41,191 nucleotides of DNA from Verrucomicrobiota bacterium (GTDB lineage Bacteria > Verrucomicrobiota > Verrucomicrobiia > Limisphaerales > AAA164-E04). Positions 10,901 to 18,052 of this stretch are shown here, in pieces. The stretch spans positions 1 through 41,191 of the forward strand of contig JAQCFT010000005.1 in assembly GCA_027619545.1 (NCBI GenBank), given 5' to 3'. Made by a program: the position numbers and the translations under genes. The notes beneath the pieces were generated by a model that saw nothing but the letters and a program-made list of their open reading frames with translations, was not told the DNA's origin and did no database searches. Each line of letters begins with the position of its first letter. Position 1 is the stretch's first letter.

Positions 10901-11061
10901 CCCGGCTGGCGGACGGTTGGTTGTCAATAGACCAGATCGGATTCGGCGGTGACGACAAGAGAACTGAACTCCCCGAAGGAACGACACCGCAAGACGCAGC
11001 AGCCTGGACCATCGCCGCCCGGGTACTTCTGAACATGGATGCCACTCTCACCAAATTTTGA
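7957..11061 (+). CDS. Secreted PSD1 heme protein (PSCyt1-DUF1549-DUF1553) with galactose-binding-like insert
   Basis: Protein of 1034 aa with a Sec-type signal peptide in the first 32 residues. The PSCyt1 domain carries CFQCHGPDE (Cys47, Cys50, His51). DUF1549 follows (about 130-350), ending in a second heme-type motif CAQCH (Cys332, Cys335, His336) and the segment HKFDPITQDEYYGMFAFLNNT. A short helical, possibly coiled-coil stretch (about 365-400) leads to a beta-rich insert at about 428-611 with MIDGNTKTGW and ELEIYQ patterns, resembling discoidin/galactose-binding-like modules. DUF1553 fills the C terminus from about 687 (RGGWNRPRHVVEP, VGLVETAEDFG, FDAPNG). A Tat-type DUF1501 gene follows directly. 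The role is unestablished; extracellular redox work on a polymer is inference. Confidence 0.92.
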   Translation: MSFRRKNRIRTFIIMGVSVAFHVSFLSGGLGAVEFGRDVLPIFSEKCFQCHGPDEKNRKADLRLDTMEGATRDLGGYAAVVPGNPGQSTLIDRIEHVDPDEIMPPPDSELVLNAKEKLLLREWIEMGAPFEDHWAFLPPQKLTLPNSGHPMDAIVAARLDREGLSFSPPASAGILCRRLYLDIIGIPPTPTEVDAFVAAEKVNRDQAVKDLSNRLQNSAQFGERWARPWLDVARYADSNGFEKDLAREQWAWRDWVIQAINNDKPYNAFLIEQIAGDLLPDATQDQIIATGFLRNGMVNEEGAIVPEQFRIEGLFDRMDCVGKAVLGLSLQCAQCHSHKFDPITQDEYYGMFAFLNNTHEAQSWVYSKKQLDQIQHIQSKVEDLENKIRSVHPDWKTEITHWEASLQANHPKWQTLDFHEHVWEGGLNHPTQLPDHSVLVLGHPTVGGSMYLVARPGETTVTELRLEALQHGDHPFGGPGRGRKGLFSIGELEIYQRASAEADWEKVALKGARADFATEERAISHEAEKEKRSLIGPAAFMIDGNTKTGWMPDRGPVLRHTDSVAVVTLSSPLKLTAESELKIRLQLHQGESADGRDNLQLGRVRCSITDTPPSDAPLPDHAAWLAMEKPIAERTQADFRVIFRAWRNSLEDCSEINTEIVALEQNYPEAETSVLSLAEPPTDLQRVTYFLDRGGWNRPRHVVEPHVPTALHATHNTPKTRLDFARWLASDASPLTARVQVNRVWQSIFGVGLVETAEDFGTRAPRPEHQALLDWLAVDFMEKGWSLKSLIRTIVSSQVYQQDSKCPPELAERDPQNRLLARGPRFRMDAESIRDTALSISGLLHERIGGASFHPPVPQSMLDYNYFKVDWHEAQAPERYRRSLYMFRKRSMPDPVLTTFDAPNGDFACARRMRSNTPLAALTPLNEPVFVEASRALSLRILKEGGTTDASRADYGFRLCTGRSSTASERDALLSLIEKQRSRLADGWLSIDQIGFGGDDKRTELPEGTTPQDAAAWTIAARVLLNMDATLTKF

Positions 11062-11072
11062 AAGCAACTGAC

Positions 11073-12479
11073 ATGACTTCTAAGGACATGATACGAAACG
11101 AATTCGCAAAAGGTGTGACCCGTCGGTGGTTTTTAAGGGATTGCGGCGTCGGCATCGGAGCCACCGCCTTCACTTCGTTGCTCGCTCAGGACCAACTTCT
11201 CAAGGGTGGAAGAACGCACTTCCCGCCCAAGATCAAGCGCGTGGTTTATCTGTTTCACGCGGGCGCCCCAAGTCATCTGGAACTCTTCGACCCCAAACCG
11301 GAATTGACCAAACGGGACGGACAACTGCCACCCTCGGAATTGTTGAAAGATTACCGAGCCGCGTTCATCAATCCGAACTCAAAACTACTGGGGCCCAAAT
11401 TCACCTTCAGCCCCCACGGCCAAAGCGGCATCGAATTGAGCGACATGTTGCCGCATACATCGCAATTGACGGATGACATGTGCCTGATTCGATCCATGCA
11501 CACCGAAGCCGTGAACCATGCCCCGGCTCAGATCATGCTCAACACAGGGTCCCAGCAATTCGGACGCCCCAGCCTGGGAGCATGGATGTTATATGGACTC
11601 GGAAGCCAAAGCCGTAACCTGCCGGGCTACGTCGTCCTGACCAGCGCCAAAGGCACCAGCGGCGGAGCGAGCAACTACGGCAGCGGGTTTCTTCCCACCG
11701 AGTATGGCGGCATTCCATTTCGCGGCACGGGGGATCCGGTGCTTTACCTTTCCAACCCCAAAGGATATGACTCCAAGGCCCAAAGAGATTCCCTGGATAC
11801 CTTGAACGAGCTGAACCAAATTGGTTTTGAACAATCTCCGGATCCGGAAATCACCGCGCGTATCCAGGCCTACGAGACGGCTTACCGCCTGCAGACAAGC
11901 GCCCCCGAACTGATGGATCTGAAACAGGAATCACAGGAAACTTTCGACCTCTATGGCATCAAAAACCCACAACAATCAAACTACGCACGCAACTGCCTGT
12001 TGGCTCGACGGCTGCTCGAACGGGGTGTCAGTTTCGTGCAACTGTTCCATGAAGCATGGGATCAACACGGCAATCTGACCAAGGACATCCAGAAGAACTG
12101 TCAGGAAACGGATCAAGGCACCGCAGCCCTGCTCATCGATCTCAAGCGTCGAGGCATGCTCGATGACACGTTGGTGATCTGGGGTGGTGAATTCGGTCGC
12201 ACTCCCATGGTCCAAGGCGGCAACGACGGTCGCGACCATCACAATCGATGTTTCTCCATGTGGCTTGCCGGCGGTGGAGTGAAAAAAGGATTCGTTTACG
12301 GAGAAACCGACGAACTTGGATTCAACATCGCCCGAGACCCGGTACACGTCCACGACCTCAATGCCACCCTGCTCCACCTGCTCGGATTCAACCACGAACG
12401 ACTGACCTACCGCTACCAGGGACGGGACTTCAGACTGACCGATGTGCACGGGAAAGTGCTGAATCAAATTCTCGTTTAG
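11073..12479 (+). CDS. DUF1501 family Tat-type secreted protein
   Basis: Protein of 468 aa with a twin-arginine leader, TRRWFLRDCGVGIGATAF (Arg17-Arg18). The mature part shows the DUF1501 hallmarks: VYLFHAGAPSHLELFDPKP, DMLPHTSQLTDDMCLIRSM, FHEAWDQHGN and WGGEFGRTPM, then RDHHNRCFSMWLAGGG and a C-terminal HDLNATLLHLLG. The histidines and aspartates in these motifs suggest a metal site of the alkaline phosphatase/sulfatase type, but no activity is known. It starts 11 nt after the PSD1 gene's stop, so the two form a unit. A TTG at 11058 and ATG at 11088 are alternative starts. Confidence 0.9.
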   Translation: MTSKDMIRNEFAKGVTRRWFLRDCGVGIGATAFTSLLAQDQLLKGGRTHFPPKIKRVVYLFHAGAPSHLELFDPKPELTKRDGQLPPSELLKDYRAAFINPNSKLLGPKFTFSPHGQSGIELSDMLPHTSQLTDDMCLIRSMHTEAVNHAPAQIMLNTGSQQFGRPSLGAWMLYGLGSQSRNLPGYVVLTSAKGTSGGASNYGSGFLPTEYGGIPFRGTGDPVLYLSNPKGYDSKAQRDSLDTLNELNQIGFEQSPDPEITARIQAYETAYRLQTSAPELMDLKQESQETFDLYGIKNPQQSNYARNCLLARRLLERGVSFVQLFHEAWDQHGNLTKDIQKNCQETDQGTAALLIDLKRRGMLDDTLVIWGGEFGRTPMVQGGNDGRDHHNRCFSMWLAGGGVKKGFVYGETDELGFNIARDPVHVHDLNATLLHLLGFNHERLTYRYQGRDFRLTDVHGKVLNQILV

Positions 12480-13002
12480 TTCCCTTAAAAAGTGTGCTCA
12501 ACGGCCTACATGGTACCTTCTGGCGAAGGCACCCACACTGGTAGGTCGTGACGTCCCGGCGCGCCCTTTTGGCTTCCATCCTATTTTTTCAGCCTCATTT
12601 TGGAAAGCCTTGGATTATGCGATTCCCTACCTCCCTTTCGCACGCACGAGCAAGCACCTTCTGGCGAAGGCGCCCACACAGGTAGGTCGTGACGTCCCGG
12701 CGCGCCCTTATGGCTTCCATCCTTTTTTTTCAGCCTCATTTTGGAAAGCCTTGGATTATTCGATTCCCTACCTCCCTTTCGCACGCACGAGCAAGCACCT
12801 TCTGGCGAAGGCACCCACATAGATAGATTGTGACGTCACGCCGGGCCCCGGTGGCTTCTTTCCCTTTCTTTAGTCGTCATTATGGAAAGCCATGATTGTT
12901 GAATCACCCAAAACCATTTACCATGATGCCATCGAATGAGAAGAAGGGACGCATGCAAACAAAAAGCTCCCCTCCCCTCAACCCCAAAGGGATAAAGCGA
13001 AC
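12480..13002. other. Intergenic region occupied by repeats
   Basis: This 523-nt gap between the DUF1501 gene and the PhyH-type gene holds no convincing gene. Most of it is the tandem 141-bp repeat listed separately. The short open frames on both strands exist because 141 is a multiple of three, so each extra unit preserves any open frame. AAAGGG at 12986-12991 is a plausible ribosome site for the next gene. Confidence 0.7.
12515..12897. repeat. Tandem 141-bp GC-rich intergenic repeat, two near-identical copies plus a diverged third
   Basis: Copy 1 spans 12515-12655 and copy 2 spans 12656-12796. By eye they differ at five positions. A third copy starts at 12797 and decays towards about 12897. 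Each unit begins with a perfect hairpin (CCTTC, loop TGGC, GAAGG), contains GTGACGTCCCGGCGCGCC, and ends in the CACGCACGAGCAAGC segment. A related single copy lies at 35966-36052. The organisation suggests a dispersed REP/MITE-like family with a recent local duplication. Confidence 0.85.
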
Positions 13003-13764
13003 ATGACACCATCCGATTCAGAACTGTTGGAAGCAATGGAAACCGAAGGTTTCGTATTCTTGCCTAATTTTTTAAATGGCGAAGCATTGACAGAGTTGAC
13101 CGCGCACGTGGATAGATTCATCCGTGACGTCGTTCCTACATTGCGGCCTGAGCAGGTTTTCTATGAGGATAAGTCGAATCCAGAAACGCTGAAGCAAATC
13201 CAACACATGAACACCCACGATCTCTGGTTTCATGATTTGTTCACGAACAGTCGTTTTCAAGAGCTGGCCGAAGTCCTTCTTAAAGGACCTGTAGTGCCCA
13301 AAAACATGCAGTATTTCAACAAACCACCAGGAGTGGGCCAGCCCACACCGCCGCATCAGGACGGTTATTACTTCATGCTCAATCCATGTGAAGCGATCAC
13401 CATGTGGTTTGCGCTCGATGTTGTGGATGAGGAAAACGGCTGTGTGCGTTATGTTCCGGGTTCACATCGTCATGGTATGCGTGAGCATTCCCGCACGCAG
13501 ACGCTTGGGTTCAGTCAAGGTATCACGGACTACCCAACAGATCAGGACCGCAAGGGCGAAGTAACCTGCCCAGCCCAACCCGGCGACTTGCTCGTTCATG
13601 ATGCTTTGACCATTCATCGCGCCGACGCAAACCGTTCATGCACACGATCCCGTCGGGCCTTGGGTTTCATCTATTACAGTGAACGCGCCCGGGAAGACAG
13701 GGAAGCTCACACCAGGTATCAACGGAGACTCGCTGAAGACTTGAAATCTCAGGGAAAAATCTGA
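13003..13764 (+). CDS. Phytanoyl-CoA dioxygenase (PhyH) family protein
   Basis: Predicted Fe(II)/2-oxoglutarate-dependent oxygenase of 253 aa, expected to be cytoplasmic. The iron ligands are visible as PPHQDGYYF (His118, Asp120) and LTIHRADAN (His205); an arginine in the RSCTRSRR stretch (about 211-218) would hold 2-oxoglutarate. PGSHRHGMREHS after the first iron site is characteristic of the PhyH family. The substrate is not deducible: bacterial members hydroxylate very different small molecules. The gene follows the 141-bp repeat array and precedes a sialidase-like gene by 40 nt on the same strand, so the two may be cotranscribed. Confidence 0.88.
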   Translation: MTPSDSELLEAMETEGFVFLPNFLNGEALTELTAHVDRFIRDVVPTLRPEQVFYEDKSNPETLKQIQHMNTHDLWFHDLFTNSRFQELAEVLLKGPVVPKNMQYFNKPPGVGQPTPPHQDGYYFMLNPCEAITMWFALDVVDEENGCVRYVPGSHRHGMREHSRTQTLGFSQGITDYPTDQDRKGEVTCPAQPGDLLVHDALTIHRADANRSCTRSRRALGFIYYSERAREDREAHTRYQRRLAEDLKSQGKI

Positions 13765-13804
13765 AACTGGAGCAAACGCCAATCATTCACTGAAAAAATT
13801 GATC

Positions 13805-14962
13805 ATGAGACTTCGCCCAATGAACATAGCCGCTCTGTTACTGACATTAACCTGCCTTTCTAAGCCACTTGCTGCAGCAGAGATTCCCATCGAAGGCAAC
13901 CAGGCTCCTTTCCTTGGCGAACCCGAATTGAGCATCCTGCCGGTGTTCGAAGAGGGCCGGTTTCCCAATATCGTCATCACGACAAGGGGAACGGTTCTGG
14001 CCACCTGGGGAAATGATCACATCCGTGCACGGCGCAGCGAGGATGGCGGCCGCACATGGGGTAAGGAAATCACTATCGCCCAATCAGGCATCCATGGTGG
14101 CGGCACGACCGTCGATGAAACAACGGGAGACATCCTTGCCTTCGTTGAAGCAACGCACCCGCCTGCACCATTGACGCTCTATCGTAGTAAAGACGACGGC
14201 AAAAGTTGGCAGGCAGAAGAAATCACGATCCATCCTGACAACAATGGCAATATGCCATCCATGCACATGAATGAACATGGCATCACGCTTCTTCACGGGG
14301 AGCACAAAGGCCGTTTACTGAGAGCCTCACGCAACTATGGTAAAGGAAACCGCCCCGCGAGCCTTTTTCCTACGCACTATACCAATGCCATCTACAGCGA
14401 TGATGGCGGCAAGACCTGGAACACCAGCCATCCTTTTTCCGAATACGGAACCGGCGAAGCAACCATCGCCGAACTATCCGACGGCCGCGTGTATTACAAC
14501 TCACGTCGTCACTGGGCGCCCGAAGGAAAAAGTCCGCTCCGGCGATGGACCGCCTGGAGTAAGGACGGTGGAGCGACATGGAGTAAGGCGAGCATTTGCG
14601 AAGTCCTGCCGGACGGACCACAAGACACGAGCTACGGTTGCATGGGCGGACTGGTCCGGCTTCCGATCAAGGGCAAGGACATCCTGATCTACAGCAATTG
14701 TGACAGCCCCAAAGGACGAACGCATGGAACGGTCTGGGCGAGCTTTGACGGCGGAAATTCCTGGCCGGTGAAGCGTCTCGTTCACGAAGGCAGCTTCGCC
14801 TATTCGTCCATCACTGCAGGCCGGCCTGAAACTCCGAGCGAAGGGAACATCTATTTGCATTTCGAAAGCGGCGGGTCAAAGGTGGCACGATTCAATCTCA
14901 GTTGGATTCTGGGAGGCACGAAAACAAAAGACGGCCAAGTACCTCATGATCTGAATCGATAA
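13805..14962 (+). CDS. Secreted sialidase-like BNR/Asp-box protein
   Basis: Exported protein of 385 aa with a signal peptide ending near LAAAE. It has a six-bladed-propeller signature: Asp boxes SEDGGRTW (78-85), SKDDGKSW (128-135), SDDGGKTW (198-205), SKDGGATW (252-259) and a degenerate FDGGNSW (314-320). RFPN (about 52-55) is in the position of the sialidase RIP/FRIP motif, whose arginine binds the carboxylate. This supports exo-alpha-sialidase or a related glycoside hydrolase, but PVC genomes hold many such propellers of unknown specificity. The start is ATG 13805; TTG 13799 is an alternative. Confidence 0.85.
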   Translation: MRLRPMNIAALLLTLTCLSKPLAAAEIPIEGNQAPFLGEPELSILPVFEEGRFPNIVITTRGTVLATWGNDHIRARRSEDGGRTWGKEITIAQSGIHGGGTTVDETTGDILAFVEATHPPAPLTLYRSKDDGKSWQAEEITIHPDNNGNMPSMHMNEHGITLLHGEHKGRLLRASRNYGKGNRPASLFPTHYTNAIYSDDGGKTWNTSHPFSEYGTGEATIAELSDGRVYYNSRRHWAPEGKSPLRRWTAWSKDGGATWSKASICEVLPDGPQDTSYGCMGGLVRLPIKGKDILIYSNCDSPKGRTHGTVWASFDGGNSWPVKRLVHEGSFAYSSITAGRPETPSEGNIYLHFESGGSKVARFNLSWILGGTKTKDGQVPHDLNR

Positions 14963-15088
14963 GAAAAGGAAGGCACACAAGGTAAGTTCATTTTCAAAAC
15001 AAAATCACGCACCTTCAATGCGTTTCATTGGGCCAATGGCCTTTCATCTCTCCCAAGACTTTTTGATCAGCGTCAGGCATGCATCTGG

Positions 15089-16141
15089 TCAAGTCGGGCG
15101 TTTCCTTAGAATGACGCGGTGAAGTTGATCATTGATGGATATGATGAAGGCGGCGGAATGAAGCGGACTGCGTGGATCTTTTCTGTCCTCCTCAAACATC
15201 AAGGCCATAAAGTCCACCAGATGATCCAGCTGGTCAAAATCAATACGAACAATCGGGTTCATGGTGCCGTTTTTCTCCAGATATATCCAACCCGACTCCT
15301 TCGGCACCAACAGTCCAATGTGATCAACACCGATATATTTACCGCGAAGATCCACAAAATGGCACAAGACCACTTTCAACTTCTCCGAGAACACCAGTCC
15401 ATCTCTCTTCCACCATTCCTTTTTTCTCTCAAACAATTGAGTCAAGGACATTTCAGTATTCGCGTAATGGGCCGGTATGGCACGTGTGACTCGTAGACTA
15501 AGCGCCAGATTCAATTCATACGTCGAACGGGACTCCAGTCCTGTCATCATTGAATAATTCGCGTGAGGCGACAAAAAATTTTCCCCAGATGCCATGCCTG
15601 GTAATTCCAGAGTTAAAGATTTAAAATACTTCACTCCTCCTTTTGAAAAAAGTTCCAGGCGACGAAAATGCTTCGTGGCAAAATGTTCCATCGTCTGATC
15701 AGCGAAAACCGGTCCTTCCCTGAGCAATAAAAGAGCCTGATCAAAACAAGTCAGCGCATGGTGATTGGGACGGGTTTGCCAATGGACCAAATCGGAATAA
15801 CCGGGAGCCCCCTTGGCATACAACTGAGCAGGAACATCAAATGCGAACACATCCGCCCCATCGGGACGAGCCTCGACATCAGGATGGATCTGCAATCGGA
15901 GTTGCTGCCTTTTGATCAGATTATGAAATCCCTTGAGAGCAATATCACCACAACCGGCGGCCTTCAGGTGCTCCAGGGTGTCCTGCACCATGTCGGGTTG
16001 ATTCAGAAAGCTGAGCCGGATAGGTGATTCCGCATGCACAACACACGACAAGAAAGACCATTGCAGCAACAAGACACACAAACCAAGCCTGTTGCGACAT
16101 CCAAATCCCATCCAGTTCCTTTGCATCAAATAGGGCTTCAA
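15089..16141 (-). CDS. Secreted protein, possibly DUF4300-like
   Basis: Protein of up to 350 aa with a signal peptide (LGLCVLLLQWSFLSCVVHAES). I do not recognise it firmly. The C-terminal half has VDHIGLLVPKESGWIYLEKNG, followed by a region that resembles my memory of DUF4300 proteins, where a conserved His precedes a hydrophobic strand and an EK pair. The middle contains a Tyr/His/Asn-rich segment (HANYSMMTGLESRSTYELN). ATGs at 16126 and 16111 are alternative starts that shorten the n-region without losing the signal. It is divergent from the phosphotriesterase-family gene and convergent with the sialidase-like gene, so it appears to be its own transcription unit. Confidence 0.7.
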   Translation of the reverse strand: MKPYLMQRNWMGFGCRNRLGLCVLLLQWSFLSCVVHAESPIRLSFLNQPDMVQDTLEHLKAAGCGDIALKGFHNLIKRQQLRLQIHPDVEARPDGADVFAFDVPAQLYAKGAPGYSDLVHWQTRPNHHALTCFDQALLLLREGPVFADQTMEHFATKHFRRLELFSKGGVKYFKSLTLELPGMASGENFLSPHANYSMMTGLESRSTYELNLALSLRVTRAIPAHYANTEMSLTQLFERKKEWWKRDGLVFSEKLKVVLCHFVDLRGKYIGVDHIGLLVPKESGWIYLEKNGTMNPIVRIDFDQLDHLVDFMALMFEEDRKDPRSPLHSAAFIISINDQLHRVILRKRPT

Positions 16142-16268
16142 AATAAGTCAATAAGTTCCCTGACATGACGGTTTGAAAAGGAGATGAGTTACAGAGAACC
16201 TGAATCATTCTGCCATCGCGATAAAAAAGAGACATTTACAATGGAATCCCAACTGACAGAATGTCTCT

Positions 16269-17303
16269 ATGCAACAGATGACGCTGAATAGACGTTCCAT
16301 GCTTCTCGGCAGTTTGGGCATCGGGTTGTCTCATGCTTTGACCAGGGTTCCTGGTCAGGCTCAAGCCACCCCGAAAATGGTTCAAACGGTGATGGGGCCT
16401 ATCGAAGCGAAAGAACACGGTGTGGCCCTGCCGCATGAACATATCTTGTGCGATTTCATCGGGGCAGCATCCACCGGCCCCCATCGATGGGATCAGGAGG
16501 AAGTCTTTCAACGCATGCTTCCTTACCTGCAGGAACTTAAGGAAGCGGGCGCTTCCACATTTTACGACTGTACCCCAGCCTACATTGGCCGCGACCCTGT
16601 TCTTTTAAAACGGCTTTCCTCAATCACCGGCTTGCACGTGATCACCAACACCGGATTTTACGGCGGCGCCATGGACAAGTATGTCCCAGATTTCGCATAC
16701 AAATTGAACATGAATGACATGGCTGACTTGTGGATCAAGGAGTTTGAGCATGGCATCGGAGATACCGGTATTCGTCCTGGGTTCATCAAAATTGGAGTCG
16801 ATTCCATCGAAACCGAATCGTCACCATTGTCCAAGATCGATTCGATCATCGTTCAAGCAGCCGCCCGGGTTTCTGTAAAAACAAATTTAAGCGTCACCTG
16901 CCATACAGGAGGAGGTTTTGCGGGACTGGCGGCGCTACGCTTGTTCATGGATCATGGTGGCGCCGCTTCCAGGTTTATCGTGGCACATGCAGACAGCCAC
17001 GGATTACCTATCAATCGCAAAGTTGCCGATCTGGACGGATGGGTTTCTTACGACGCCATCGGTCGGCGCCCTCTCAAACAACACCTCGAGACGGTGCCTC
17101 AAATGCTGTCCCACCGGGCGGATCGACTTTTGTTGTCTCAAGATAACGGCTGGTATTCGGCAGGAGAGGACCAGGGCGGAGACGTCCGTGGCTATATTGA
17201 TCTTTTAAAAACCTTTTTGCCTGCCCTGGAAAAATCAGGTGTTCCCTCAGAGCAAATCCAGCAATTGATTCGCCACAACACCTGGAATGCCTTCGCAAGT
17301 TGA
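16269..17303 (+). CDS. Phosphotriesterase-family metal-dependent hydrolase, Tat-type leader
   Basis: Amidohydrolase-superfamily TIM-barrel enzyme of 344 aa with a binuclear metal site. Ligands are readable: PHEHI (His56, His58), the bridging Lys174 in GFIKIGVD, His212 in TCHTGG, His240 in VAHADSHG and Asp292 in SQDNGW. The N terminus LNRRSMLLGSLGIG has a twin-arginine type leader, so the enzyme is probably periplasmic and folded before export, which is less usual for this family. Members hydrolyse phosphotriesters or lactones; the specificity here is unknown. AlkB follows after 15 nt on the same strand. ATG 16278 is an alternative start. Confidence 0.9.
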   Translation: MQQMTLNRRSMLLGSLGIGLSHALTRVPGQAQATPKMVQTVMGPIEAKEHGVALPHEHILCDFIGAASTGPHRWDQEEVFQRMLPYLQELKEAGASTFYDCTPAYIGRDPVLLKRLSSITGLHVITNTGFYGGAMDKYVPDFAYKLNMNDMADLWIKEFEHGIGDTGIRPGFIKIGVDSIETESSPLSKIDSIIVQAAARVSVKTNLSVTCHTGGGFAGLAALRLFMDHGGAASRFIVAHADSHGLPINRKVADLDGWVSYDAIGRRPLKQHLETVPQMLSHRADRLLLSQDNGWYSAGEDQGGDVRGYIDLLKTFLPALEKSGVPSEQIQQLIRHNTWNAFAS

Positions 17304-17318
17304 ACGAATTCCTCAGCA

Positions 17319-17930
17319 ATGGATCTTTTTCGTCGATCATTTGAACAACCCGAAAACCTTCTCCCCAAGGATGGGATCGTCAAATATTATGGCGCCATTT
17401 TATCGTGGGAATCTGCGGATGAATATTTCAAACGGTTGTTGAAATCCATCGATTGGAATCATGACGAAGTCAGAATCGCAGGAAAACGTCTGACCACAAA
17501 AAGAAAAGTCGCCTGGCATGGAGATCATCCATTTGCATACAGCTATTCAGGGACCAGCAAGACGGCGCAAGCATGGACCACGGAACTCCTGGAGCTCAAA
17601 TCCCTGGTGGAAGAAAAGTCTGGTGAAACGTTCAACTCATGCCTTCTGAACCTGTACCACGACGGGAGCGAAGGCATGTCCTGGCACAGCGATGCGGAAA
17701 AGGCCCTAAAAAAGAATGGGGCCATCGGCTCGTTGAGTCTTGGAGCTGAACGAAAGTTTTCCTTCAAACACAAGACCACCAAAGAGACCACGTCCATGAT
17801 GTTGGAACATGGCAGCTTTCTGATCATGCAGGGCACCACCCAAACCTTCTGGCAACACTGCCTCCCCCCCACCAAAAAAGTGAACGCCCCCAGAATCAAC
17901 TTAACGTTCCGATCCTTCGTTGGCCTTTGA
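17319..17930 (+). CDS. alkB: Alpha-ketoglutarate-dependent dioxygenase AlkB family
   Basis: DNA/RNA repair dioxygenase of 203 aa that removes alkyl groups from bases by oxidative demethylation. The iron site is SWHSD (His123, Asp125) and His180 (WQHCLPP). The 2-oxoglutarate arginines are in PRINLTFR (Arg192, Arg198). NLYHDGSEGMSWHSD and the substrate-lid segment WHGDHPFAYSYSG resemble the ALKBH2/3-type bacterial branch rather than the E. coli AlkB type. Cytoplasmic. It sits 15 nt after the phosphotriesterase-family gene, so it may share a transcript, although no functional link is obvious. Confidence 0.93.
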   Translation: MDLFRRSFEQPENLLPKDGIVKYYGAILSWESADEYFKRLLKSIDWNHDEVRIAGKRLTTKRKVAWHGDHPFAYSYSGTSKTAQAWTTELLELKSLVEEKSGETFNSCLLNLYHDGSEGMSWHSDAEKALKKNGAIGSLSLGAERKFSFKHKTTKETTSMMLEHGSFLIMQGTTQTFWQHCLPPTKKVNAPRINLTFRSFVGL

Positions 17931-18052
17931 TTCCCTCATCCTCTCCGTCCCAAATTCTTCTCGACAGCTTTCCGCTGATCTTTAAAAAATGAGGCGTGAC
18001 CATTTTCAAGCATATTCAAAGGCTGACGATAGCATGGAGGAAAGGATCAGGC

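Noticed and set aside
12515-12897. CRISPR array
   Set aside because: Units are directly adjacent 141-bp copies without unique spacers, and there are no cas genes nearby.
15026-15038. 13-bp palindrome CATTGGGCCAATG between convergent genes
   Set aside because: Too short to form a hairpin with a loop and without a T run; no regulator gene nearby suggests it as an operator.
15945-16235. Overlapping minus-strand frame with a hydrophobic stretch near the DUF4300-like gene
   Set aside because: It covers the signal-peptide region of that gene in another frame and stops soon after; the hydrophobicity comes from the shared bases.
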